Notes: generated from the sequence alone by a model not told the origin. DNA of 64,000 bases from Petaurus breviceps papuanus (GCA_028583685.1 JAMXIF010000051.1:51649191-51713190); one strand, 5' to 3'; positions 1 to 10,620 are shown, numbered from the stretch's first letter. A program made the numbers and translations.

Positions 1-12
1 CCTGGCTGCCCC
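1..12 (-). mobile_element. CORE-SINE head, cut by window edge
   Basis: The first bases read in reverse as ggggcagccagg, the usual start of the marsupial tRNA-derived CORE-SINEs seen elsewhere here. Only the head is inside the window; the body would lie to the left. Confidence 0.4.
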
Positions 13-44
13 TGTCATTTTATTATTAATAATTTTTAAAAATA

Positions 45-112
45 CAGAGATTATGATCAGTACTACCTGCCTTGCAGGACTATTAAGAGCAAAGTACTTT
101 GTAAACCTCCCC
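45..112 (+). mobile_element. MIR 3' module, degraded
   Basis: The stretch resembles the 3' part of MIR-type CORE-SINEs: a worn 'acctacctcacaggattgt' segment followed by aaagtactttgtaaacc. The head is absent or unrecognisable, so this is a weak call. Confidence 0.35.
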
Positions 113-127
113 TCCCTAAAAAAAATG

Positions 128-378
128 TCAATTATTTTTATTATGTTGGAATCTCGTCAATACATTACTCTGTGATCTAATAAATGGGATACCCTCCAAT
201 GGTATAGATTGCAACCCATCAATATTGCAACCCGTGTGCTTCATGTTCACATGCAACCCGTGTACTTCATGTTCATGTCCTCCTTGAATTTTCAATAGAA
301 TGTCTACCCAACATGCTGATAAAGCTTCTTCTTGGATTTTTTTATTTAAGTGCAACTCTCGGACTTTAAGCATAGTAA
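128..378. other. Unassigned stretch with a small tandem repeat
   Basis: I recognise no gene or repeat family here apart from the 26-bp tandem duplication at 211-278. An 81-codon minus-strand reading frame crosses it, but it contains the tandem repeat and resembles no family I know. Confidence 0.4.
211..278. repeat. 26-bp tandem duplication
   Basis: Two adjacent units (227-252 and 253-278), each beginning gcaacccgtgt and containing cttcatgttca, differ at only a few positions. A partial third unit beginning gcaaccc starts at 211. The array is short and of unknown origin. Confidence 0.75.
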
Positions 379-379
379 T

Positions 380-730
380 TTTGGAATTAGGGGACTATAG
401 TTTACATCATGATGCTGTCCCTCATTAGCTGCATGACCTTTGACGAGTTAACTTTTTTTGGCCTTAGTTCCCTAATTTTTTTTTTAATTTTAATTTTGTT
501 TTCTTCTTTTTCTAGGGCAATTGGGGTTAGGTGACTTGCCCAAGGTCACACGGCTAGTGAGTGTTAAGTGTCTGCAGCCAGATTTGAACTCAGGTCCCCC
601 TGACTCCAGGGCCAGTGCTCTATTCACTATACCACCTAACTGCCCCAGTTCCCTAATTTGTACAGAGAGGCTAGACTGTGTAATCACTGAAGTCTTTTCC
701 ATATTGAAATTTAATATCCTATCATCCTCC
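380..730 (+). mobile_element. MIR SINE, split by a younger SINE
   Basis: The two halves, 380-478 and 660-730, join into a MIR core: 'gcatgacctttgacgagtt', 'ccttagttccctaatttgt', then the worn 'agactagatgat...ttcca' end. The insertion at 479-646 duplicated 13 bases of it. MIR is an ancient L2-mobilised SINE, so the nesting order is as expected. Confidence 0.7.
479..646 (-). mobile_element. A-tailed CORE-SINE (WSINE1-type)
   Basis: Read in reverse it gives the full SINE: ggggcagttaggtgg head, 'gagttcaaatct' B-box region, 'gcaagtcacctaacccc' and an A-rich tail (479-511). An exact 13-bp TSD, agttccctaattt, flanks it at 466-478 and 647-659. The intact TSD and near-complete length indicate a fairly young insertion. 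Confidence 0.9.
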
Positions 731-947
731 ATCTTGTATCTCTTACTGTTATATACATTCTAACCACTCCCTGTCTTCCTGATTAAGTATTCTTGGATAA
801 TATTGTTTCCAGCATTTTTGGTAGACATCATCTATCATAGCCTATTTCCAGTCACTGGATGTCTTCTCATTGTCCTTGGATGGTATTCATCCACATTTTT
901 GGTCCTTCAGATATTATGTTATTCCCGATGCACAGCTATAAGGAGAG
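731..947. other. Unassigned stretch
   Basis: I see no recognisable repeat, exon or RNA gene here. Composition is ordinary for the window. Confidence 0.35.
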
Positions 948-1090
948 ATCACATGATCTAATGAAGGAATATCTATTTAGACTCCCTAGGTTCAAATGCT
1001 ACCTCTGCGACTCTGTGATCCTGCATAAATGACAACTTTTCTAGGCCTCTACTTCCTCATCTATAAAATGAAGGGGTAGAATTAGATGAT
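948..1090 (+). mobile_element. MIR SINE
   Basis: A tRNA-like 'ggttcaaatgctacctctgc' start is followed by 'gactctgtgatcctg', 'ctacttcctcatctataaaa' and 'gaattagatgat', the order of MIR landmarks. It is diverged and directly abuts the antisense L2. Confidence 0.7.
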
Positions 1091-1091
1091 T

Positions 1092-1890
1092 TGATAAGTA
1101 TCTCCTATGTTCCAGCCCTGGACTAAGGACTGGGGACAAAAAGGAAGAAAAAAGAATTCTTACTCCCAAGGAGCTCAGAGTCTAATGGGGAGAAGATATA
1201 TGCATACCTATGCACAAACAGGAAATATCCAGGGGGATTTGGAAACTCAGAGGGAAGGGATTAAGATTAAGGAGGCCTGGGAATAGTCTCTTAGAGAAAA
1301 GGGGACTTCAGGTACAATTTGAAGGAATTCAGACAAGTCAAGAGCCAGAGATGAGAAGGAAAGGGAAAATCTCCACAGTTAGAAGATGAAGTGTTTTGTG
1401 CAAGGGACATCAAGGAAGATGGTGTCCCTAAATTGCAGAATACATGCTGAAGCATAAGGTATAAGTTAAGGATGGTTGAAGTATAAGGTTAAGTTAGGAA
1501 GAGGACACATTATAAAAAGTTTTAAATAGAGGAGCCTAGAGGTAATAGAAAGTCACTGGAGTTGATTGAATAGAGCAGTGAGATAGTCAGGCCTGTGCTT
1601 TAGCAAGATTAGTTTAATAGGTGAGTGGAGAATGGAGTGTAGTGGGGAAAGATCTGAGGGAGAAAGACTAGCCAACAGGCCATTGCAGTAATTCAGGGCT
1701 ATAGCAATAAAGGTTTGTACCAAAGTAGTGGAAGTGTCAGATGATAGAAGGGTATATACAGAAAAGATGCTAAAAAGGGAGAATTGACTGGATGTAACAA
1801 CAGAATAGATATAAAGGCTGAGAGTAAGGCATAGAGGTTGACAGCAGGGTAGAGAGCCTAGATGAATGTTAGGATGGTACTAACCTCAGC
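1092..1890 (-). mobile_element. L2 LINE 3' region, antisense
   Basis: It opens with the reversed L2 tail ('ctatgttccagccctggact', 'cccaaggagctcagagtcta') and continues through upstream L2 sequence such as 'gtaatagaaagtcactggag' and 'caggcctgtgctttagcaag'. About 800 bp remain, diverged and non-coding. L2 is an extinct CR1-clade LINE. Confidence 0.8.
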
Positions 1891-2177
1891 AGTAGTAGGA
1901 TGCCTTTCAACTCTGACTGAATACAAGAGTCTCTGGTCCTATAATACAGCATTACTGGAAGAATGTAGTTTCTAAACTCTGTTTTTTTGCTTGTCTCTTG
2001 GGATCATTGAAAGAACTGCCATTTCCTCAAATGAAATCCTACCTATTCCCTTCATCAGAAAAAATGAGGGCCTTGCTCATTGTCCATCTGTTGTACCTCT
2101 CAAAGATATATTGAGGGACAGACTAATTTGTTGTACTGCCCATCCAACTGCACAACAATCCTTCTTCATGTTTAGTT

Positions 2178-2440
2178 TCACTTACTTTTTCTTGTACGCT
2201 GTTTAATTAGTTTGGAACAGCTGTTTACCCCATTGAGGAGGATCCTAACTATTTTAGGACTTGATACTGTCAACATGATGTCATCTGTAAACAAAAGCAT
2301 CTGGAGAACCTCAGCATCTGTAGAGAACCACTCTTCTATTTGGACTCCTTGCAGAATATCATCTGAGGCAGTGGGGAGCAACTTCCAAAGGCATACGGTG
2401 CTCTGTTTGATATCTTATATGTCATTGATAACCTGAGAAC
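2178..2440 (-). mobile_element. Non-LTR retrotransposon RT fragment
   Basis: The minus strand stays open over 67 codons and reads LLFTDDIMLTVSSPK then LLNGVNSCSKLI. This resembles the catalytic [FY]xDD box of LINE reverse transcriptases (usually LFADD/YADD) and the helix after it. A second-position A-to-T change (FTDD) is visible. Flanks are too worn to choose between L1 and RTE. It is a dead fragment, not a host gene. Confidence 0.55.
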
Positions 2441-3068
2441 AGTTGAATTAAGCTACTCTAAAATCATACATATCTAGGTGCCTCGGACAAGCTTAACATG
2501 TCTAAAAAACACTTGGTTCAAGGAGAGCTTCAATGGCCACAATTTGTTTTACTTCTCCAATGGCATTTTTATAATTTAAAAAATATATGTAAACATTTGA
2601 AACTTGTATTTGTTATACATTGTGGTCAATTTGTGTGTCTGTGGCATATAAAATTATGTATGATGTATAAAATTGTTTGCAGAAGACGAAAAAGTATGTG
2701 CATCGATGTGTAGGTGTGTGATGATATTTGCTTCTCTCCAGCACTCTTGCAAAGCTTGAATAAATTATTCCTAACATAGTGACTTTATGCTTCTAAGTAG
2801 TATATATGTCTGACCTTTTATTTCTCTATCTTCCCACATATGCCTTTCCATTGAATTCACAGACTATTAATGCATATGCTCACCTGGTTTAAAGGATCTT
2901 GATGGGCTCTTAACATGATTTGTCTGCCAATTCATCTGCTAAAAAAAATGGCTAATGAATAATTTTCAGGGTCCTTCATGGTAACATTTTGCTTATGTTC
3001 ATCATGATAAAGGTAAAACCAAATGTCCAATAATTCTTGTTTTGTTTTGTTTTCCTCTCTTTTGGTCA
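2441..3068. other. Unassigned AT-rich stretch
   Basis: I see no clear repeat family or exon. It may be the more decayed upstream part of the LINE whose RT box lies at 2178-2440, but I cannot show that. Confidence 0.3.
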
Positions 3069-3070
3069 GA

Positions 3071-3172
3071 AAATCAATCAATAATTAATCAACATTTATT
3101 AAGTACCTACTCTGCTAAGTGCTAGGGAGACATAGCAAGGTGAGAGAGTCCTTGCCTTAGAGTCTTACATCT
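3071..3172 (-). mobile_element. L2 3' end, antisense
   Basis: The reversed L2 tail is plain: a tcaatcaat-type terminal repeat, 'caacatttattaagtaccta', 'ctaagtgctaggga' and 'cttgccttagagtcttacat'. Confidence 0.75.
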
Positions 3173-3197
3173 GATGTGAATTGACATTTGAATAGCC

Positions 3198-3440
3198 ATC
3201 ATTTTTAAACACTTTATAAGCATTTATAAGGTTTGCACAGGACATGTTCTCATTTGAGCCATACAATAACTTTGTGAGGTAGGTACCATCATTATCACCA
3301 TTTTACAGATGAGAAAAACAAAACAGAAAGAAGGCAAGTGACTTGCCCTGGGTCATACGGTTAGTAAGCACCCAAGGCAGGAATCAGACTCAGGTTTTCT
3401 TGACTCCAAATCACACTCTATCCACTCTACCATCCTGCAG
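3198..3440 (-). mobile_element. MIR-type CORE-SINE, antisense
   Basis: Reverse-order landmarks run from 'taaggtttgcacaggacatg' through 'ttttacagatgagaaaa', 'gacttgccctgggtcatac' and 'cttgactccaaatcacact' to the head near 3440. It is almost full length but diverged. Confidence 0.75.
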
Positions 3441-4017
3441 TGCTGGACCCAATACAACTATTTCTTTTATTTGCCCCCTCTATGTAGCACCCATGAGTCA
3501 TGCTTCCATTTAACTGACTTTGTATTCTGATTTAATTTCTGCTGAAATTATCAATGTTGATATGAATTAGTTACTCCAGAAATATGTCAATTCAATGGTA
3601 ACTGGAGAAGATTATCACATTCAAGTGCCACTGGTTTAATTCATGTTTATAAAATGCCTAAAAGAAACCTTGATTCATAGGGCTTTGTGTGTTCTGTTTA
3701 GCTACTCTACCACCATCCCCGCTGAAGTGAAAGTAGACTACATAGGAGTAATGAGCATTTTCTATTTAGTTGGGTTTTTTTTCCCCATGGTTTGCCATGG
3801 TCAAAGAATCCATCACATGGTGACCACATATCGATGTGATATATATGGGCTGGTTTTTAGATGGTTGATCCCATAACTACAACCATAGTTCATTGCCAAC
3901 ACTATATAATAATATTGGCATGAGGCCTGGACCTTTGGTTTCCATAGCATATGGAAATCCCAGATAGGAAATATCACTCTACCTATGTAGTTTAGCTTTT
4001 CTTTGTAAGTTATAGAC
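3441..4017. other. Unassigned stretch
   Basis: I recognise no gene or repeat here. A 77-codon frame at 3643-3876 has no conserved feature I can name. Confidence 0.35.
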
Positions 4018-4145
4018 TTAGAGAATTGCCTAAAACATAAAAAAGTTGTTACTTGCCCAAGGTCACACAGTTGATATGTTCCAGAGGCAGGGCTTAAACC
4101 TTGGGCTCAATTTGAAGTGGTTCTCTATTCTTTACAATATGTTGA
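4018..4145 (-). mobile_element. MIR fragment, antisense
   Basis: 'cttgcccaaggtcacacag' and 'ccagaggcagggcttaaacc' are the reversed MIR core and B-box regions. The rest is worn. Confidence 0.6.
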
Positions 4146-4202
4146 CTTGTAGAACAATATGCCAACTTATAATGAAACATCTTTCTTTGTCCCATATTTA
4201 CT

Positions 4203-4285
4203 ATAGATAGATAGATACATAAAGATATATAAATACATTATGTACATATGAATGAGATGAATGAGATTTTATATATATATATATA

Positions 4286-4316
<31 letters not shown>

Positions 4317-4320
4317 TTAA
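4203..4320. repeat. GATA and TA microsatellites
   Basis: A short tagatagatagata run is followed by a long (TA)n with an internal (TG)n segment at about 4269-4318. It immediately precedes the L1 remnant. Confidence 0.9.
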
Positions 4321-4639
4321 AAATTATAAAGGAAAACTGCCCTAGTATCTTAGGTCCAGAGCGTAAAATTGAAATTTAAAGAACTCACAGATCACTTTCT
4401 GAAACAGATCCCCAAATGAAAACTCTCAGGACTATTATAGCCAAATTCCAGAGCTCCAAGGTCAAGGAGGAAATATTGCAAGCAGTCAGAAGGAAATAAT
4501 TCAAATATCATGGAGGCATAGTCAGGATCACACAAGATTTAGTAGCTTCCAAGTAAAAGTAGCAAAGGGCATAGACATGATACACAGAAGACAAAAAAGC
4601 AACTTGAACCTCATTCTCATCAGAATTAGTTCAAAGAGG

Positions 4640-4840
4640 GAAGATTATAATATACTACAATATGACATGATATGATTTCACATCATACCATATCATGTAT
4701 CATATTATATCATATCATACAATATAATACAATTTAATATAATATAATATATACATGCATTATATAAAATAACATATAAACCTATATGAAATACATTTTA
4801 TATACATATACACATATATAAAATGCATTACATATAGACA
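4640..4840. repeat. AT-rich irregular tandem sequence (catat/aatat)
   Basis: Irregular catat, gatat and aatat units fill about 200 bp within the L1 remnant. They look like slippage expansion of an A/T-rich part of the element. Confidence 0.7.
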
Positions 4841-4996
4841 GGAATGTGTGCACACACACTCAACTGGGTATAGAAATCTATGTTACCCAATAGGGTAATG
4901 GGAGGGTGAGAGGATGAGTTATGTGGATAGGGATGATAAAAGGGAGAGCAGATTAAGGGAGGCAGCATTCAGAAATGCAACAGATTTTTGAGGGGG

Positions 4997-5042
4997 GAGA
5001 GAGAGAGAGAGACAGAGAGACAGACAGACAGACAGACAGAGA
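4997..5042. repeat. (GA)n(CAGA)n microsatellite
   Basis: A gagagagaga run passes into cagacagacaga. It lies in the purine-rich spacer that precedes ORF2 in marsupial L1. Confidence 0.85.
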
Positions 5043-6398
5043 AAGGATGGAGGAAAATACATGATAATCATAAGTATGAATGAGAAGTGGATGAGCTCAC
5101 CCATAAAATGGTAATAGATAGCAGAATGGATTAGAAACCAGAATCCAACAATATGTTGCTTACAGGGGACACATTTGAAACAGAAACACACGCAGAGCTA
5201 AAAATTGAGTGTTGGAGCAAAATTTTTTTATACTTCAGTCTAAGAAAAAATGCATGTTAGCAATAATGATGTTGGATGAAGCAAAAGAAAAAAGGGACCT
5301 AAGTAAAAGAGGTGATCAGGAAAACAACATTTTACTAAAAAGGTGCCATAGATAATAAAATAAAAATTAAAAAAAATTACAGCATATCTCTGATAAAAGC
5401 ATCATTCCTCAAATATATACTGAGTATAAAACTGAGTCAAATTCACCAAAATAAAAGCCATTCCCCAATTGATAAACATTCAAGGGATATGAACAGGCAG
5501 TTTTCAAAAGAGGAAATCAAAGCTATCTATGAAAAGCTATATATGAAAAAATGCTCTAAATCACTATTGATTAGAGAAATACTAATTTAAACTACTCTGA
5601 GATACCATATCATACCTATCAGAAAGGATAAATGCTAGAGGGGGTGAGGGAAAATATGTACACTAAAAAATTGTTGGTAGAATTGTGAACTAGTCTTACC
5701 ATTCTGGAGAATAATTCAGAACTATGTCCAAAGGGGTATACAACTGTGCATACTTTTTGATCCAGCAATACCACTGCTAGATCTGTATCACAAAGAGATC
5801 AGAGAAAAAGGGGGGGAAAGACCTATATGTACAAAGATATTTATAGCAACTCTTTTTGTGGTGGCAAAGAATTGGAAATTTAGAGGATGGTCATAAATTG
5901 GGGAGTGGCTGCACAAGTTGTGGCATATGATTGTGATAAAATACTATTGTATCATAAGAAATGATGAGGGAGGTGGTTGTGGGGGATATGGCAAGCCCTT
6001 TATGAACTATTGTAAAGTGAAGTGAAAAGAACCAGGAGATCATTGTATGTAGTAGTAGCCATGCTGTAGTGAAGATAAACTATGAAAGACTTGGCAAGTG
6101 TGATTACTACAGTGATCCAAGATAATTCCAGAGAATTCATGGTGAAAAAAAGTTATCCAGTTCCAGAGAGAGAACTGATGATCTCTGAGTGAAAATTGAA
6201 GTATAATTTTCTCACTTTTTTTGCAATATGACTGATAAGGAAATATGTCTTGCATGATTTCACATATATAATTGATATCATTTTGCTTGCCTCTCAGTGG
6301 GTAAGGGGAGGTTGGGAGGGAGGGAGAGAATTTGAAACTCAATTTAAAAATAAAAGAATGTTAAAAATTAATAAACAATAAATTTTTTAAAAGAAAAT

Positions 6399-7420
6399 GT
6401 CACAGTGTGGGGAAGACAGAGGGTACAGTGTGTTGGAGGAGACATGATAGAATGGGACTGCTTGAGAATGCAGAGAAGTTGGCCTTGGTAAGTAAGACAA
6501 TCTCATCAAATGAGACAAGTGGTGAAGGAAGAGATAATTGCAGAAAGCATATGAGTGATATGAGGTAGAAAAGAGGAGACAAGAAAGTTTGTGGCAAATA
6601 GCCTCAATTTTTAATGTAAAATATTGGACAAGGTTATCAGCTGAGGAAGTAGGGATTGGGGGAGCCAGGGGTGTTTGAGGAAGGATGAAAAGGTTTGAAA
6701 GAACTGCCATAGGGAGTTAGTGAGTTGATAAAGCAGGTATAGAAGGTCCAGTGCAGTATGTTACATAAATTTGTAGGGAACCAAGAACACTTGCATTCAG
6801 CAGCACACGTGTAGGAACAAATGCAGTGAATGGTGGGATCAATGCAAGGCTGAGACTTAGCAGGGCATAATAGGTAAAGTGCTAAGGTGGCTAAGGATTA
6901 AATAGAGGAAGATAATGTAGAGTTGAATTCTTTCACCAACAGGTCAAGATGAGGAAAAAGCAGCTAGTTCAGGATAGGCTGGGAGAAAATTGAGGGCATT
7001 AAGGGATTGGTGGCCATGGTATGGACAAAAAGTAGAGTTTTGTAAGAGAAAGTAGAGAGAAAGGTGAAAAACCAAAAGGTCATGGTCAGATAAGGGGATT
7101 TTAGAGTTCTGGAAAGTGGGGGTGTTATTTTTGTGCTTGATGACAAGATCAAGAGCATGGCCATCCTTGTGGATTGCGGAAGTGGGATGGAGGAGCGACT
7201 CAAGGGAAGTGAGTAGGTTGCAGAATTGAGTAGTTAGGGTATTTGATGGAGAGTCAGTATATACACTGAAGGCCCCTATTATGAGGGCAGAAGTCGGGGA
7301 AGAGAGAAAAAAATGTGAGGCATGTACCAATCCCATTGAGGAAGGAAAGAGAGTGGTCTGGAGGACATATAAACAGAGGTGAAATAAGATAATTAAAGTA
7401 GCCAAAATGCAGACTGGTTG
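6399..7420 (-). mobile_element. L2 LINE ORF2 segment, antisense
   Basis: A 153-codon minus-strand frame (6944-7405) reads IIGAFSVYTDSPSNTLTTQF, then HKDGHALDLVI and LSDHDLLVFHLSL. This is the C-terminal part of a CR1/L2-clade endonuclease, where GDFN, GHTLDLV and SDH are the usual catalytic landmarks; GDFN has become GAFS. The rest, down to 6400, matches the linker between endonuclease and RT. It is an unusually open stretch for an L2 fossil but carries no RT here. It meets the 3' end of the L1 at 6398. Confidence 0.75.
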
Positions 7421-7854
7421 ACAAAGAAAAATGGGGCTAGGATGATTAAGTCTGAATAAAAGTAATCACTCAGAAAATAAATTTCATTCCAACAGCATGT
7501 CTCGGAAATTCCTTTTGACTGAGAAAAAGAAGGAGGCAGTGCAAGCCACATATATGTGTGTTTTTGAAAGAATGACCCTCCAGGATTCTTCAGAAGGCTA
7601 TATTTTTCCTTCATGTCAGAACATTTCCTAACAAAAATATCCCAAAGTGGAATAGATTACTTTAGGAGATAATGGGTCTTGCTTTCCTTTATGTGCCCCC
7701 CTACGTCCAACCGATACTGTGCCACACTTGAAGTCTTCCAACAGAGAGTAGATGACATTTGATGGGGCATATTAAATTATCACTCAAAGAAAGGATTGAA
7801 TAACTGGATTCTGAGCTGTCCTCCAATTCTGAGAGTTTGAGGTTCTGAAGAGAC
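7421..7854. other. Unassigned stretch
   Basis: I see no recognisable repeat or exon here. It separates the L2 ORF2 segment from the next MIR. Confidence 0.35.
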
Positions 7855-8045
7855 ATTGTAATATCATGGATAGAGGACTGCACTTGAAGATAGGAAACCC
7901 TGGGTTCCAATCAGGCTTTAGATTCCTCCTAACTATGTCACCCTGGACAAGTCACGACACCTGAGTCTCAATTCTTCATTTGAACAATGAGAGGTTTAGA
8001 CTTAATGACCTCTAAGATCTCTCTCAGCTCTGAAGCTATAGTTTA
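7855..8045 (+). mobile_element. MIR SINE, nearly complete
   Basis: The order is 'atggatagaggactgcactt', 'ccctgggttccaatc', 'ggacaagtcac', 'acctctaagatctctctcag' and 'ctctgaagctatagt', from head to L2-like tail. Confidence 0.8.
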
Positions 8046-8054
8046 TGCTCTTTT

Positions 8055-8080
8055 GGGGGCGGGGGGGCGGGGAAGAGGGG
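8055..8080 (+). repeat. G-rich run
   Basis: A 26-base G-dominated tract with two single C breaks (gggggcgggggggcgggg). It could form a G-quadruplex, but nothing ties it to a gene. Confidence 0.7.
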
Positions 8081-8214
8081 ACTAGGCAGGAAAAAGATTG
8101 AAGAAAATTAACAGTGACTATCAGGCTATTTCTACAGTATCATGCAGGTTCCCCAAAAGTCATTGATGGTTGTTGTTCACTCCACAAAGGGCAAGAACTT
8201 GAATTGGCATCCAT

Positions 8215-8315
8215 TATTACCTGTCACCATTCTAGGTCTCAGTTTTCCCATCTGTAAAACAAGGAGTTTGAAATTGGTGATTCGCAAGGTTTCCTAGTTG
8301 TATGATTCTATGATA
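8215..8315 (+). mobile_element. MIR 3' fragment
   Basis: 'ggtctcagttttcccatctg', 'taaaacaaggagtttgaa' and 'tgtatgattctatgat' are the second half of MIR. The head is missing. Confidence 0.65.
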
Positions 8316-8818
8316 TCTTTGAAGGAGCCTTTTTTGTTTACATAAAGGTACAAAAAGCTGACCAAGTTGCCCTCAGCTAGTATTTGAGAGGTAATCATAT
8401 CTTCTTATCATTAGCATGGGGAGTAGGAGTTGGTATGGGGGGAGGGGAGGCAAAATATTTTTTTCTAAGTCATTCTAAATAGTTATTGCAAATAGCGTAT
8501 GCAGGAGGAACAGACTGATATTAAAATGTTATTGTACTAAAATAGTCATGAAAAGTGCTAACAGTGTGTTTATTATGCAGACTGCATTTTAGACTGATTA
8601 GATGTTTGGCAGAATGGAAACAGGGAGAGAGCAGAAAAAAGCCAAAGCAAAGATACTCAAAGACTTGCTCCAAAGAAGAATGATCGAAAAATAATTCTTT
8701 AAAGTAGTTAAATGTTAGTAAATAACTAATCACTTCCATATTACTTATCTTTGTGGCTAAAATTATCTCTAGAGTTGGAACTCCAAGATGGAGATTCCAT
8801 TGCCTCTCTGTCATTTTG
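8316..8818. other. Unassigned stretch
   Basis: I recognise no repeat family. A 97-codon minus-strand frame (8521-8814) shows no domain I can name and is probably chance. Confidence 0.35.
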
Positions 8819-8819
8819 A

Positions 8820-9600
8820 GTCAACTTTGTCTCTTCCCTCTGCCTCCCCTTGCCCAAACAATGGTCAGTTGCTTGCCAACTCTTGTCACTTCTTCTAAGA
8901 CATATTTTAAATTTATGTTCTTAGTTTGACTTAAACAGTTCTTCCCCTAATTCAAGCCCCCACAGCCTTTCATTTGAATTCTTGCAATTCAAACTTTACT
9001 GGTTTCCCTGCTTCTGGTTTCTCCCTTATTCAACTCATCCCCTTCCATAGCAGCCAAACTGAAATTCCTATAGCATAGAAGTGACCCAATGTTACCTACC
9101 CCACCACACTCAAAAATCTTCAGTGACTCCTGATAGCCTCTAGAATTTAATACAAAATTCTCACCCTGGCATTAGAAGTTTTCCACAGACTGGCTGCCAC
9201 ACACTTTTCAATCTTATTTCCTCTTACTCCCACTCATACACTCTGTTACAGTCAAAGTGGCCTACTTTTTCTTCCTCATTCATACCATCCATCTCCTGCC
9301 CCCATGTCTTTCCACAGGCATTTCACAATATCTGAAATGCCCATCTTTCCTTCTTCTACCTAATAGAGTGCCTACCTTCCTTTCAAGCACTGCATACATA
9401 CCACTTCCTAACAAGATAATTTCTCATCCCCTCCCCATTATTACTTGTTTTTTTTTTTATTCCTCTTGGAGTTACTTTGCATTTCTTTATCATTAATCCT
9501 TATTTCTTTACCCTCTTTTTTTCATAACTTCTCAAGGGCAGGGACTCTTGTTTGTCTTTTATCCCATATTTCTGGTGTAGCACTATCTGGGGAAAGCCAG
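8820..9600 (+). mobile_element. L2 LINE 3' region, sense
   Basis: The text follows L2: 'ccatagcagccaaactgaa', 'tagaagtgacccaatgttac', 'cagtgactcctgatagcctc', 'actggctgccacacactttt' and 'agggcagggactcttgtttg'. The final 'cacagtgcctggcac' is lost at 9600. Confidence 0.8.
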
Positions 9601-9769
9601 TTATGTAACCAGGTTACTTAGAAAAATGGTTCTGCTCAGATAAAAAAGACATCTACTAAGGCCTCTAGGTCTCTCTTCTGTGTCCTTAGTTTCAATTCAT
9701 ATATGCATGTTGCTGTCCTAGGTACTGGAATGAAAGAAATTTTGTAATACTGCTCTTTTGTACACTTCT
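9601..9769. other. Unassigned spacer between L2 fragments
   Basis: This short stretch between two L2-derived pieces shows no recognisable origin. Confidence 0.3.
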
Positions 9770-9895
9770 ATTCTCTAGACTGCATGGTGCTTATTTGTGT
9801 ATATGTCTTATCTCCCCCAAAAGACTGTATGTTCTACAATGTCAAGAACCACATTCTATTAATCTTTGTATCCAAAATAATAAATGTCTAGATTA
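9770..9895 (+). mobile_element. L2 3'-end fragment, sense
   Basis: 'gactgtatgttctacaatgt', 'caagaaccacattctat', 'atctttgtatcc' and 'aataaatgtc' follow the L2 3' end in worn form. Confidence 0.6.
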
Positions 9896-9899
9896 GAAG

Positions 9900-10560
9900 G
9901 TAAGATTAACAATAATGTGCAATTCTTTGAATAAGGTAGTAGTAAAGACAATGGAATAGAAATGTCAAGGATGACTCAAAAGTCCTTCCACTCCTGTGTG
10001 ATTAGAAAACTGGATATACACTTAAAGAAATTGGGAAATTTGGAAGAAGAGAAAGGAAAATACTGAGTTTTACTTTGAACATGATGATTTTAAGATTTCG
10101 ACAGTATATCCAAGTGGTAGTGTCAAGCAGTGCAAAGACTGGAGTTAGTTGAGCTGGTCAATTAAAAAAAATTGTTTTAAAGATTTGATTGTTAAGAGAG
10201 ATTTAGATGATAGCTTGAGAGGATGACAGAGTCAAATGAAGATTTGTTTTGAAATGTTGAAATGCTTGGGCTTGTTTTAGAGCAGCAGAGGAAAAAAAAC
10301 AATAGATAAGGAGATACTGAAGATGGCAAAGATATTAAGGAAAGAGAATAGGATCAGTGGCTTTTGTAAAAGAGCTGTCTCTGGCAAGTAGAATAGCTAT
10401 CTCTTCTTTTATGACTAGAGTATAGAAGGAAAGAATGAATAAAAGTGCAGAGGATTTTTGAAGTGTAAAGCAGAGGCGATAAGGGTGTTCATTGTGAATG
10501 GCCCTAATTTTCTCAAAAAGGGAGGAAAGGGCATCTGATGAGAGGCACAGCTTGTGGATG
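9900..10560 (-). mobile_element. L2 LINE internal region, antisense
   Basis: Reverse L2 sequence from the RT end toward more upstream ORF2 is visible: 'gggaaatttggaagaagaga', 'tgagttttactttgaacatg' and 'gagatactgaagatggcaaa'. No open frame survives. Confidence 0.65.
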
Positions 10561-10580
10561 ATGTTGTTTCTTTAAGAAGA

Positions 10581-10609
10581 TATAGTATCTCCCGTAAGGA
10601 GATACTATA
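10581..10609. repeat. Perfect 12-bp hairpin, 5-nt loop
   Basis: tatagtatctcc at 10581-10592 is exactly complementary to ggagatactata at 10598-10609 around the loop cgtaa. It lies at the end of an L2 fragment, and I cannot assign a function. Confidence 0.9.
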
Positions 10610-10620
10610 AAATTCCTTTT

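Larger units (their letters stand above)
4321..6398 (+). mobile_element. L1 LINE, internally deleted copy
   Basis: Three L1 parts survive in order. At 4321-4630 is the 3' half of ORF1, matching the L1 pieces at 22.44 and 63.7 kb ('cacaagatttagtagcttcc'). At 5070-5360 is the start of the ORF2 endonuclease, which in worn form would read like 'IRNQNPTICCL..THLKQ'. From about 5430 to 6398 come the ORF2 C-terminus and 3' UTR, ending in an A-rich tail. Most of ORF2, including the reverse transcriptase, is missing between about 5370 and 5430. AT-rich tandem sequence (4630-4840) has replaced part of the ORF1/ORF2 interval. All frames are broken by stops. Confidence 0.85.

Noticed and set aside
520-640. 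Possible tRNA genes at SINE heads
   Set aside because: The SINE heads contain A-box and B-box-like words (tggcacagtggatagagc, gagttcaaatcc), but they lack a cloverleaf and a matching acceptor stem and continue into SINE bodies. This applies to every SINE in the window.
4269-4318. (TA)n tract as an origin or regulatory element
   Set aside because: It is a plain microsatellite next to an L1 remnant with no further signal.
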